From NCBI GenBank assembly GCA_019022495.1, contig JAFEKR010000009.1, positions 1,302,001 through 1,366,000 on the forward strand: 64,000 bases of DNA, written 5' to 3'. The stretch is from Epichloe hybrida. Taxonomy: Eukaryota; Ascomycota; Sordariomycetes; Hypocreales; Clavicipitaceae. The notes beneath the pieces were generated by a model, which was not told the origin of the DNA, did no database searches, and saw only the letters and a program-made list of their open reading frames with translations. This document shows positions 11,993 through 22,390 of this stretch, piece after piece. Made by a program: the position numbers and the translations under genes. Numbering within the stretch: the first letter of the stretch is position 1; each line of letters opens with the position of its first letter.

Positions 11993-12371
11993 GGTGGGCT
12001 TGGCCTGGTGATGCGCGTAGGCGGGGAGAGAAAAGGAAGGGAAAGAAAGGGAAAGGAAGGGAAAGGACGGAGAGATGAAGTTGTGTTGTGAACTTGTGAT
12101 TGATGGCACGCATGCGTTTATGTGGTGGGGGCTGGGCTGGGCTGCTTTGGGTGATTGGTTCGATGACCGTCGCGCTTGCCCAATTTGGCTGGCGAAGCTA
12201 CATTTCCAGTCCATTGCAAGCCAGCCAAGATTCCGACATGCGCCCACACTTATGACCAAATTATAGAGAGAATACAATCTGGGCAAACCCAAGATCGAAG
12301 CGAGCTAGCTACGAGCATCTTGAATTGAAATTTCATGTGCAGGCCGCTGATGAGCATGATTGACTCTATTC
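11993..12371. other. Naa50 promoter / SPP 3' region
   Basis: About 380 bp between co-oriented genes. It holds a purine-rich GGGAAAGG-type repeat at about 12028-12066, immediately upstream of the Naa50 start and thus likely in its 5' leader. No coding sequence seen. Confidence 0.6.
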
Positions 12372-14195
12372 CTATTCCTCTGCAGCCTCTACCGACAACA
12401 CAAACACTTTACGGCGTCTGCTCTTGGCATCCTCCGCATTCTTGACATGCACAGCCTCGTCGTCAGATTTCTGATCCTTCCCCCCCTCACCTTTATCCTT
12501 CTTCTCATCCTTGGTGGTATCAACGACTCCATCCTCCAGGGCCCCGATCCTCCTTATGGCGTTCCCATCGCCGTCCAGGTCAACCACGACGTCCATTGCA
12601 TCCAGGCTCCCGTCCTCGGTGTACCTCCACATGTCTCCGAACTCGCCCCTCGCCAACGCCGTGGCCACAAGCGCACCCAGCACGCCTGGAACCAGGTACA
12701 GCAGAGCTGGCTGGCCGCGCTTGAACACCAAGAGCATGGCGAGCGTGACCCCCATGCCGAGGGTGTAGCCTACCATGGCCGCATGGAAGTACACCTTGGC
12801 GAAACGGGCGCCAGCCAAATGGGGGGGTAGTTGCTGAGGTCGAGAGGGGAGCAATGAGCCGCGAGACCAGAATCCATCGCCCCAGTTACCCTTTACCTCG
12901 ACGTAGGGAGCTTTTACTTCCTTGTGCTTCGTCTCGCTTCGCTTCTTGATTTCGCCCGACGTTGCGTCCTTTTCAACGAGGACAAGATCCGTGGATTCAT
13001 ACTTGATTTTGCGGACGTAATGCAGCCAGAGATCCAGTCGAAGCGTCCAGCTGATGATCATGCCGGGAATGACGATGTCTCCGAGACCTAGGATGCTCTT
13101 TCGCGACGCGGCTTCAAATGTGAGTTTGATGGGGACGTCGAGTGTAGTTGCGACAGTTACCATGTAGGGTCTGATGGCAGTCAGTCGAAGCTATTTTCAA
13201 TGGAGAAGGGGGGAAAAAAGAAGGGGGGGAATTGGTTCTGAGGTGACTGAAGCAGAAACAAGAATGGAAACTCACGTATAAAACACCATGAAAATGTCGT
13301 AGAAAAACAGCCCCCACAGCACCAAACTGCCCGTCATAAAATCGGTAGGCGAGAAGATAAAAAACGAGCCATAACACATGCCATAACCCAGCATGTTGGA
13401 CAAAAACGGCCATGTTGTCGAAAAGTACACCAGCGCCGTACCAACACTGAGCAGCAAGGCCATGATATGTGAGAAGCGAAGATGCGTCTTCACCTCGCCC
13501 ATGCCTCTTGCGAAAAGGTCGACTTCCCAGCGTCTGGTGAAGATGCCGCGGAGCTCCCACGCTGCTCTTCGCATTCTGTTCGTCGGAGCCAAGAAGCCAA
13601 ACGGTCCAGGCAGAGGGTTCGCAGAGGGCGCCTCACCCACCACGTTGCCGGCGTCGTCACAAAGCGCAACCGCCTTGTTCTTCTGGTCCGCTTTCCGAAG
13701 GGAGCCGTCCCTGCCGCGCCAGTAGGTCGGGAAGAGGAACGAGGTTCCTAGGTCCATGCCGTGCGCGTACAGGGTGAGAACACTCGCCATTGATACCGTC
13801 GTCATGTAGTATCTGAGGATCTTGTTCAGGACAGCCGGGTCTTTGAGCCACTGGATGAGGTAGTACAGGCCGATGAGCGTCACGGCCGCCATGATGGGGA
13901 AGACGATGGCATCCGAGGGCTCCAGGCCCTGCGAGAAGCGGTCCGAGTCGTCCCTTTCGCGGTCCTTCTTGTCGCGCGGTGGCGCCGCGGACGGCGGGCG
14001 GCGGATGGCGGCATGCGAGCCAAGGTATATGATGCCGAGGGCGGAAACGACGAGCTTGAACTCTAGGAACATGAAGTCGAGGTCCTTGAGGTATGAGAGC
14101 GCGGAAGCATGCGGGTGCGTGCCGTTGAATGTGGTGTTGAGGGCGTCGAGGGCGTCGAGGACGCCGGGCTGCAGCGTCGTCGTGTTTGAGGCCAT
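12372..14195 (-). CDS. Signal peptide peptidase (intramembrane aspartyl protease)
   Basis: Two exons, 14195-13276 and 13170-12372, separated by a 105-bp phase-2 intron; about 572 residues. The protein is polytopic. It carries the three presenilin/SPP signatures: YD in FFYDIFMVF (catalytic Asp ~300), GLGD in SILGLGDIVIPG (catalytic Asp ~338), and PAL in QPALLYLVP (~461). The family cleaves signal peptides and tail-anchored substrates within the ER membrane. Two N-glycosylation-like NTT/NGT sites lie near the N-terminus. A hydrophilic loop of ~70 residues sits between the GLGD and PAL helices, and the C-terminal ~110 residues are charged and end with a basic stretch then VEAAEE. The start is MASNTTT at 14195; the frame is open eight codons further but begins GTG. 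Confidence 0.92.
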
Positions 14196-14703
14196 GACGA
14201 CGATGGGCGATGGTGGCACGAAACAAATAAGCGCGTGACTTGTGTAAAAGTGAGTACTTCAGGACTTGCTGCTGGGCCGCAAAGTGCAGTTATGATTTCA
14301 TTTCTGAAATAAATTCCAATATTTATCAAGAACGAATGAATAGGCAATGAATAAAATACGACGCTGAACACTGTTGAAGCGCGACGAGACTTGAAACTTC
14401 CCGACGGCAAGCAAGTGTGAAGTTTGTCGAGAGGTCGTCCCGTCGTCACGTCACGTTGGGCAAAAAAAAAAAAAAAAAAGATCCCACTCCGAGCTAGCGC
14501 CACAGCCATGGATGGCAATAAGCACAAGCCACGGCAACAGCATAGCTACCGCCACAGCAGCCCCCCCCCCCCCACCCCGCGGTGGCACCTCGTCATCGCA
14601 AGCCACCCACCCCCATCAAACCACCACCACCACCACAACCTCGCCAAACCCCCAAAAGAAAAACCACAAGAAAAAACCACACCAATTGGGCCTCCAACCC
14701 ACC
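14196..14703. other. Divergent promoter region, SPP / cyclophilin
   Basis: About 500 bp between divergent genes. It includes an A17 run (about 14463-14479), a C13 run (14571-14583) and a CCA/CAC-rich stretch to 14640. No gene. Confidence 0.65.
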
Positions 14704-15273
14704 ATGGCAACCAACGTGATTCTAGAAACAACAATGGTACGACCAGCCCCACAGTTCCGTCAGAAATCCCAGCACCAAGAAACAAGGAACAAACAGAAAC
14801 AAGAATAAAATAACAAACAGGGCCCCATCACCATCGAGCTCTACACCACGCACGCCCCCAGGACAACCAAGAACTTCACCACCCTCGTCCAGCGCGGCTA
14901 CTACACCTCGACCATCTTCCACCGCGTCATCCCCAACTTCATGGTCCAAGGCGGCGACCCGACGGGCACCGGGCGCGGCGGCTCCTCCATCTACGGCGAC
15001 ACGTTCGACGACGAGATTGACCCCTCGCTGAAGCATACCGGCGCGGGCATCCTGAGCATGGCCAACGCGGGGCCCGACACCAACGGCTCCCAGTTCTTCA
15101 TCACCCTTGCGCCGACGCCGTGGCTCGACGGGAAGCATACCATCTTCGGGAGGGTCAAGAGCGGTCTGGCCGTCGTCAAAAGGATGGGGCTCGTCAAGAC
15201 GGGGCCCGAGGACAGGCCGGTTGAGGACGTGAGCATCGTGGGGGCGAGGGTGGTGCATGACACGGAGGAGTGA
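14704..15273 (+). CDS. Cyclophilin peptidyl-prolyl isomerase, PPIL1/Cyp1 type
   Basis: Two exons, 14704-14736 (11 codons) and 14821-15273, give 161 residues. That is the usual size of the spliceosomal PPIL1/Cyp1 subfamily. The signature is continuous: [20 protein letters not shown] carries the catalytic Arg and Gln. [27 protein letters not shown] and [12 protein letters not shown] complete the active site. The short first exon, [11 protein letters not shown], joins [13 protein letters not shown] across an 84-bp phase-0 intron, matching the known VYLETSMG start of PPIL1. There is no signal peptide, so it should act in nucleus or cytosol; PPIL1 binds the splicing factor SKIP. It is read divergently from signal peptide peptidase. 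Confidence 0.93.
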
Positions 15274-16019
15274 AAGAACGGTAGGGGAAGGTGAATACGA
15301 GGCCCGATGACTTTATGAATAGAGCAACATGTAGATTTAAATAAAGATGAATTGATCAAATATTCATTTACCTCCGCTGTGTATGTACGTAGTTGACAAG
15401 GAGAAAAGGAAGCGCATGAAAACTATCAAGTATGATAAATTCGACTTTGCCCCAAACGCCGCGGACCCCAAGTACTGTCCGTGAATGCTGGAAATCACTC
15501 CCCTCCCAAAAGCCATTGTAGCCAAAGTCCCGGCCGCTCGTCTGATGCATTTGCATTTGAGTGATCCCGGGGGGGGGGGGGGGAGGAAATAGTACACAAA
15601 AAATAGCCATCTCCGTCTTCTTCTTCTTCTTCTTCTTCTTCCATGTCTTCCGCATGTGTTATCGTGGACATTGTAGAAAAAGACCACGTGTTCTTGTTCC
15701 ATGTCCATGTCCTGTGAGGTGCGCTTGTTTCGTATCCAAGGCCATCGCCATACTCGCTCTGCCATCTGGAGGCAAGAAGAGAGGGCACGCAGTTGCCACT
15801 GATTCATGTCTTTTCCCCAAATCGCTAGCGGCAACAAATGACCCGATTTGATTATTGGTAGTGTACAGTACAGTTGTGTGTTTATGTGTGAGAGGCTTTT
15901 TGCCTCGCAAGCAAAGCCGTGTGAGCAAAGCGCAGCAACGATGAAACCTCCCTCGACCGCGCACGACGTCAGGGAAAAAAAAAGGCTGACTGACTCTGTT
16001 GCCTTCTGTTCTTCGACCC
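15274..16019. other. Convergent 3' region with simple repeats
   Basis: Between the cyclophilin (+) and Sgf11-like (-) stops. It holds a G15 run (15569-15583) and a (CTT)n tract at 15614-15642. ORFs crossing these tracts are artefacts of the repeats. Confidence 0.65.
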
Positions 16020-17562
16020 TCACTTGCCTGGGGGCGATGACATGGTGTCTGATATTTCCGACATGCCATCCACATCCCTTCCGTTCTTGGGCATGGGCGA
16101 GCTATGAACCGGCTTGGGCGCCTTGATCTTCTTGACAGGGCTCCCGTTCTTGTTGGACATTTTGGGCGTGCCCCTGCCATTCGAAGCGGGAGAAGCCGAG
16201 TCCAATCTGTGCTCTTGGCTCAGGTGCGAGGTACCTTTTAACTTGTCCTTTTTCAGTGTCGGCTTTGTCTTGATGATTACCTTCTTGGTCAGGTTGTTGT
16301 TGTTTGATTTCTGCTTCTTCTTCTGATGACTTGTGTCGGAATCGCCCTCGTCTTCGCTGGCGTCTCTTTTTCTCGGGCTGGCCGCGCGCGAGCCCGGTGC
16401 AGGGGTAGCCTTTTGCGACGACGGGGGTGTAGAGTCATGTTGCGAATTGCCATTGAGCTTCTGCGCAGCTGCTCGGCTCGCATTACGACCGCTGTTTCCA
16501 ATGCATGACCCCATGTGATTGTTCAGTCGAGTGACGAGAATGCATCGTTTGCACTTGCTGCAGGTCGCCGACGGAAACGAGAGGACGTTGGGAGGCCTTT
16601 GCTCCGGAGTGCCGTCTTCCTTCTTCTCCACGTCCTTCTTCTTCTTGCCTCGTCCCGGACCGGGAGCTACCCAGCTCTGGCCGTAGATGTCACATCCTGC
16701 TTTATCGATGTAAGGGTGTTTCTTGCAGTAAATGACGGCCGGGTCGGGTTTTCGGGCGCCTTTGCCATCGGTCGGGTGTAATAGCCGGGGCAATTGACAC
16801 TTGGGGCACACGATTTCCTCTATCGTTTTGAGAGGATTTCCCTTGAGCAGGACTTTTCCATCCTCGTACACTGCCGATTCCGTCTCGACTCGAATATCCG
16901 GCCTCGAGTCGGGTGATGAACTGTCTGAGGCGTCCGAGGCCATCTTCTCCACTCGAATAGCCGCGGTAGTGGCTTTGGCCGTCTTTTCTTCGTGGTGCGT
17001 CTTCATGACGAGGTCTGAGATGACGTTGTAGAGCACATCGTCGAGGACGGAATGGACCTAGATGGAGGGGGAGAAGCAGGCAAGAGTCAATATGTTGGCT
17101 AGCTTTTGTCGTCGGGAGAAGGGAAGAAGGGGGGGGGCAAGTTTCATCCAGGTCTGCTTGATGGCACACCCAGTGGCACACCCGATATCTAGCAGGGCAC
17201 ACAACATGGCTCGCCGAGGTGTTCCTGAACAATCAATGAACAATCAATGACGGGAGAGCATCTCTGGCGACCACAGGAGCGGTGCCGGTGACGGAGACCG
17301 AGACTGAGACCGAGACGGAATCGGAATCGGAGTCGGAATCGGGTATCGGAATCGGGCAGACAAGGTAGGGCACAAATGGGTGTGTGCGTGTGCAACTTGT
17401 CATGATGCTCCTGATGTCATGCCAGAGGCGACGGACGGCCCAGACCCGAGTGCAAGGAGGGATAGGCAAACAACGAACAACCAGACTACTTACCAGCTTG
17501 TCCATGCTGGAGGCGTCATCGCGAGCGCGAACGACACCGGCCCGGCCTGTAGAAGAGTTCAT
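16020..17562 (-). CDS. SGF11: Sgf11-like subunit of the SAGA deubiquitinase module
   Basis: Two exons, 17562-17494 and 17057-16020, joined in phase 0 by a 436-bp intron; about 368 residues. The N-terminal helix (SVLDDVLYNVISDLVMKTHH) resembles the Sgf11 helix that docks on Sus1/Sgf73. A zinc finger C-x2-C-x11-H-x3-C lies at residues ~189-208 (CSKC...RLNNHMGSC). This is exactly the spacing of yeast Sgf11, whose finger contacts the nucleosome acidic patch for H2B deubiquitination. An additional Cys/His cluster at ~107-137 (CPKC...CKKH...C) precedes it. The C-terminal ~150 residues are basic, Ser/Pro-rich and disordered. The protein is far longer than yeast Sgf11 (99 residues), as is common in filamentous fungi. 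Sca7/Sgf73 was considered, but the finger spacing fits Sgf11 better. Confidence 0.65.
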
Positions 17563-18256
17563 GATGATGACTGCCTGCCTCGTTGGCCTCGAGGCGCCCG
17601 AAAGGGGAAGGCAACAAAATGGATTCGGAGAGCTTTGAGCGCCCTTTTGGATTTGGGAAGAGGCTGAGATTTTTCGGGCGGCCCTGGCGTGCCCCGTGTA
17701 ACGGAGTCGTGTGATGATGGCCGGACTGGACCCGAGTGACGGGGTGGAATTAAGGTCTGGCTGGCTGTGGTCCAGTCAAGCTGGTTCGCTGGTTCGCTGG
17801 CTAGTCGAATTGATCGAATTGGTCTGTCTGTCTGTCTGTCTGGCTGGCTGGGTCGGTCGACGACTGCCGCTTCCGTTGCCGCTGCCGCTGCCGCTGCCGC
17901 TGTAACAAATCGATCGGAGAGATCTGGCAAGTGCTGAATCGACAATTCCAAAGGTGCACTGCGCTAGTGTGGCCAAATGCTGAGTCGTAGTGATGGTCAC
18001 TGATGGATGGGATGGATGGACGATGGATGGATGGATGGATGCTGCTGGGGGCCGCCCGCAGGAGCCCAGGAACCCAGGAGCTCAGGGGCCCGCGCTGGGG
18101 GCCGAGAAGGATCAATAGCCGCTGGCAAACAAGTGTGTAGTGTGTACAGTGTACGGCCCATGTATGAATAGGGGAGGGAGCCCATCCATCATGACCCAGC
18201 CGCACCGCACCACGGTCCACCACCGGTCGCAAGACCTCTGACCTGGTCACCACATC
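17563..18256. other. Divergent region with microsatellites (Sgf11-like / PPTase)
   Basis: About 700 bp between divergent genes, dominated by simple repeats: CTGT and GGCT units at 17819-17850, GCCGCT units at 17869-17901, and GATG units at about 18000-18042. No gene. ORFs with Gly/Ser or Arg/Gln repeats here are translations of these microsatellites. Confidence 0.7.
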
Positions 18257-19189
18257 ATGAGTGAAGCGCGCGTTGTGAAATGGCTTCTTGATACACGGCC
18301 CCTCTGGCCCGGGGCCAGTGCAACCAGACATCTACCCACAGAGGTAAGGCAGCAAGCATCCTCTTCCCTCTCATCCGACCGCAGCAACAACACGCTCACG
18401 CCGCCTCCCCAGGCATCCCGGGCCTTCGCCCTCCTCACGGCCGAGGAACAAGCCTCGGTCCTAAGATACCACTTCGTCAAAGACGCCAAGATGGCCCTCG
18501 CATCCGCCCTCCTCAAACGCCACGCCATCGCCTCCTCGTGCTCCACGCCCTGGTCCTCGGCCCAGTTCACCCGCGATGCGCACACCAAGCCCGTCTTCCG
18601 ACTCCCCGACGGCGAGGAGCCGCTCATCTTCAACGTCTCCCACCAGGCCGGCCTGGTGTCCCTTTTCGCCGTCCGCAAGCCGCCTCGCCACGTCTCCATT
18701 GGCGTGGACATCGTGTGCCCTTCAGAGCGACGGGATCGCGACCATGCCTTGATCGCAAACGACGGGTGGCTCAAGTACGTGGATATGCACGACTCGGTCT
18801 TCTCGCCGGCTGAGTCTACGAGACTCAAGCGCTTGCCCTTTGGGGAGCTCGATAGGAAACTGTCGTACTTTTATGCCTTGTGGTGCATGAGGGAGGCATA
18901 TGTCAAGATGACGGGGGAGGCGTTGCTGGCAGAGTGGTTGACGGAGCTGGACTTGAGGTATTTTGCTCCGCCTGGGGAGCAAGCGCCTGAGGGGAGGGGA
19001 TTCGAGATTTGGTTCAAGCGATGCAAGGTTGACGATGTGCATGTGCAGATGGATTGGTACTTGGACGACTACATGATTTGCACGGCCGTCAAGGGTAATC
19101 AAGATGGTGCCTTGGACTTTGGAAAGGACTGGATATTGTTGAACATTGATGAGGTTTTGGATGCTGCCGAAAAGGCAAATACACGATAG
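18257..19189 (+). CDS. npgA: 4'-phosphopantetheinyl transferase, Sfp/NpgA type
   Basis: It attaches the CoA-derived phosphopantetheine arm to carrier domains of polyketide synthases, nonribosomal peptide synthetases and alpha-aminoadipate reductase. Motifs in order: IFNVSHQAG, IGVDIVCPSER (Mg-binding Asp) and YFYALWCMREAYVKMTGEAL (catalytic Glu and Lys). The region 18344-18412 has intron signals (GTAAGG, GCTCAC branch, CCCCAG) and its removal joins HLPTE to ASRAFALL, as expected of NpgA-like proteins. Because the intron is 69 bp, a multiple of three, the unspliced frame is also open. Spliced product is 287 residues; unspliced, 310. No PKS or NRPS gene lies nearby, in keeping with a single general enzyme that serves unlinked clusters. 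A downstream 3' gap of 237 bp separates it from the hydrolase. Confidence 0.92.
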   Translation: MSEARVVKWLLDTRPLWPGASATRHLPTEVRQQASSSLSSDRSNNTLTPPPQASRAFALLTAEEQASVLRYHFVKDAKMALASALLKRHAIASSCSTPWSSAQFTRDAHTKPVFRLPDGEEPLIFNVSHQAGLVSLFAVRKPPRHVSIGVDIVCPSERRDRDHALIANDGWLKYVDMHDSVFSPAESTRLKRLPFGELDRKLSYFYALWCMREAYVKMTGEALLAEWLTELDLRYFAPPGEQAPEGRGFEIWFKRCKVDDVHVQMDWYLDDYMICTAVKGNQDGALDFGKDWILLNIDEVLDAAEKANTR

Positions 19190-19426
19190 AACATGACTTT
19201 CATGAGCTCATGTCCACGAATAGATTTATTGTCAACATTGGCGGCTTGGCCCCAATTCCTGACTGATATTCTCAGCATGTGACGCATGCACTTGTAACAG
19301 TGTCGCGTTGGAGGAATTCACTTCATCCCGTCTTCGCATTATCATCCCAGATGGCGGGAAAGCTAGAGGCGTCCAATGTAATGAGCTACATATTCTTCTC
19401 GAACTCCTGCCCTTTTTTTTTTTTTT

Positions 19427-20474
19427 TCAAAGGTGCTTGCCAAAGAAGCTCAAGAGCGTCTTGTAGCCTCGCTCATACTCCTGCTTGACACGGTCGTCGC
19501 TTAGGTTGGAGCGAGCGGCCATCCAGCCGTGAATCTGGTCCTTGAAGATCTCGACGTGCTTGGGAACTGAGAGGGCGTCCTCGAACTTCTTCACATCTTC
19601 GGCGGGCTCATCACCAGAGGCCAGCAGTGCCATGGGGACCTTGATGCCATGGGCATCCTGGGGGTCAACCATGGCAGGGTGAACGGACGCGACAGCTCCG
19701 AATGGGTTGTTATCAGCCTTGGTGGAAAGAGTAGCTACCTTGCCACCCCAGCAGTACTGTTCAAGCCAACGTCGGTTAATATTGAATCAATTGATAACTG
19801 GGTAACGCCAGTATGAGAATGGGCAACTCGACTTACCCCGACAATACCAAACTTGGCCAAAGAGGAGTTCTTGTCCTTGACGGCCTGGATGTAGGATGGC
19901 ACTTTGCCCGCAACATCAGGAGGCGGGAATTTGCCAAAGAAAGCACCGAGCTTGTCCTCCTTCTCAGGAGTGTCGGGGGGGTACCTAGAGTTCGTCAAGA
20001 GGGGTCATTCAGGTCAGTTCTCCTATCCTACACACTCAGCTTCTCGGGGTGTTGTTCGTCCACGAGGCCAGACTCAAAACGTACCACTCAATGGCAGCAG
20101 GGCTTCCCTTGAACCAATCTGGAATGAAAACCTTGTATTTGTTCTCCGAGTCGCCGTGAGCTAAGATGTCCGCACCCTGAAGGGTCTGCTCAAAGTAGCC
20201 GAAGATGTCGTAGATGACCAAAATGGCCTTGGTGGCATCAGAAGGACCGGTGACGTCTACGCAGCGAAGATTCGTGTTAGTGTACGAGGGGCAGAAACAA
20301 CGCATACGTTTTTAGCACGCGACGCAAATCGCATCGGCTCTTGGAGAAAGCAAACATACATGTCTTGTAGCCACCAATCTCTTCGTAGGTGCCTTTGGCC
20401 TTGTAGCCCTTGGTTACAACAGGGGGGACATTGCAGCAGGGTTTGCTGTGGCCTGCGGTGGCGGGCATAGACAT
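19427..20474 (-). CDS. Dienelactone hydrolase family protein
   Basis: Four exons: 20474-20360, 20256-20085, 19984-19837 and 19756-19427, giving 254 residues, the typical family length. The alpha/beta-hydrolase fold is read from VTGPSDATKAILVIYDIFGY, then the nucleophile elbow GYCWGGK (catalytic Cys), the Asp-bearing LLASGDEPAEDV and the His in QIHGWMAARS. These three residues match the Cys-Asp-His triad of dienelactone hydrolases, which open dienelactones in aromatic catabolism; many fungal paralogues have unknown substrates. The three introns (103, 100 and 80 bp) sit in phases 1, 2 and 0, with frames that join exactly. There is no signal peptide (start MSMPATAGHSKPCCN), so it is probably cytosolic. 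Physiological substrate cannot be inferred from the neighbours. Confidence 0.92.
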
Positions 20475-21216
20475 GGCGGGTGCGTTACAAATAGCAGAGT
20501 TTTGTGCAATAGAAGGTGTTGATCTTGCCAAGATTCCAGTGATCTGATACGACAGCGATGTTGTCTGGAGGAGTTGTAGCAGCCACCGCTAAAGATTTCA
20601 GGAGTGCTTCCTTCATGTACGGTTTCCGACATGGCGGGGGTGATGCAAAGAGGGGCCAATAGGATCATCGATGATACAGTAATGTTGTCATTGGCCCGTC
20701 AAGTTTGGCGACGGCTAGTGGGGGCGGGGCATCGCGGCAATGAGGTAATGGAGCTCTGGCCATTCATAGACGGCGTCTTATTGTAGCTCCGAGGTGATGA
20801 TGTCACTGCCTCTCTGGATGTCACCTTATGTAGAGCACCACCTTTTCCAACAATCGCCGTAACGCCCATCGCGCTTGCCGGGCAATCGTGCGAATTTAAG
20901 GGGGGCTTCGCAATAGAAACGTCTTCTCGCAGAACTAAATTTCGTCCATTTAGAATGGTCAGATGAGTTCCAGAGGGTAGGTGCTGGAGATAAAATTAAC
21001 CGGGAAGTATAGCCCAATGACGACGAATTCATGAGCGAAACACTCTCTTGGTCTGCAGCCGTCATGATAAACGACACCAAATATCAAGTCAGCATGGCCG
21101 TTTACCTCAGTATGGGTTGTGTGATGGTGAGACAAATTATAGTCACACAGCGCGACGTTGAGCATGCAGTGAACAAAATCATCAGGTGACTGGACGCAAA
21201 ATCAACGACTGCGATC

Positions 21217-21217
21217 T

Positions 21218-21252
<35 letters not shown>
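21217..21252. repeat. T21-A15 homopolymer palindrome
   Basis: A run of 21 T followed directly by 15 A. It can fold into a perfect A-T hairpin, or may be prone to slippage in sequencing and replication. Confidence 0.9.
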
Positions 21253-21253
<1 letters not shown>

Positions 21254-22358
21254 AAAGGCATAGAAAATAAGGTTTCCAGCCCTGCGCTAATAGTAGCATT
21301 CACAGCGCTCGACAGGTGTAGCACCCATTGATCGTGAATCAGCAGGCCCGTGTCTATGAATAATCAAACATAGCAACACTTACGACTAAGTGGTGACCGT
21401 GAGAATTATTTGGAAACAAACCCTAATCAAGTTCATGCGTTCGCTGATCACTGACACACTCCATGGTGAAGAGGGTCGGGATGTTGTCAAATTCAACTCT
21501 CTCGTGACAAATACAGACAAGCAAGCCAGTCCGACCCTCGCGTCCGTAAGCGTTTGTAAAATCAAACGCAAAACAACTGTTGGTATCATAGCCGCATAGG
21601 ACAGGTATCATTCTTCTATTCTAGTCCATTGTAGAAAGGCGAGAGACGCAACGAAGAGGATGGGCAGCCACGTGACCAGGGGCCACGCTGGCCGTTGCGC
21701 GGTCGCGATCGACCTGCATGTGAAGCCGCGCAACGCAATTCCTCCTTTTCATTCCAAGGGGGGCACCGCAAGCCATCTTTTCCAACTCCAACGGACGGAC
21801 AGCGAGCACCCATTTTCCTCCGACCTGGAAAACGCAACCCGGCCAGGCGTATGCAGGCAAAACCCAAAATGCCCATCCGAAAAATACCCCGTCGCGACTC
21901 ACTCACTTCCCTACATACACACTGCGGCTCCTCCTCCCTTCGACACGTACTCCGTATCCCTCCCAAAAAGGGCACCCACCCCCCTCACAAATGATTCTTT
22001 CTAAACATGACCATTCACCCTGCTTGATCACAAAAAAAAAATCAAAAAAAAATCACAAGACTCCATCGCTGCAAACCGACCGCTTAGCACAGGAGATTGA
22101 GTAGACGACGCCCAAAGCCTCTTTGACAGAAAAGAGACATGCGCGCCCTGGACCCCTCTTTTGTCGGAGCACGCCCCATGTGACAATGCTTCACGGTCCA
22201 TTTGCCAGGAAAGAGAGAACTTGTTGACCCGGATCACGATGATTCGTAATCAGCAAGGTTACATCCCGCCTGTCATCTTAGGAGTTTCTCCATCCCCCCC
22301 CCCTTCTTCTTCCCGTCCTCTCAACCCAAGACATGAAAAGCAGGATAAATTTAGAAAA

Positions 22359-22390
22359 CCTCTGGGCCACCTCTGGGCCACCTCTGGGCA
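22359..22390. repeat. 11-bp tandem repeat
   Basis: Nearly three copies of CCTCTGGGCCA in a non-coding stretch. Confidence 0.85.

Noticed and set aside
15368..16180. Minus-strand ORFs of 95-219 codons downstream of the cyclophilin
   Set aside because: They cross the CTT and G15 repeats (poly-Lys, poly-Arg, poly-Glu) and have no family match.
17776..18331. ORF with Gly-Ser and Arg-Gln repeats
   Set aside because: Produced by (GCCGCT)n and (CTGT)n microsatellites.
18257..20474. Secondary-metabolite cluster around the phosphopantetheinyl transferase
   Set aside because: No PKS, NRPS, terpene cyclase or tailoring enzymes are adjacent; a lone dienelactone hydrolase is not sufficient.
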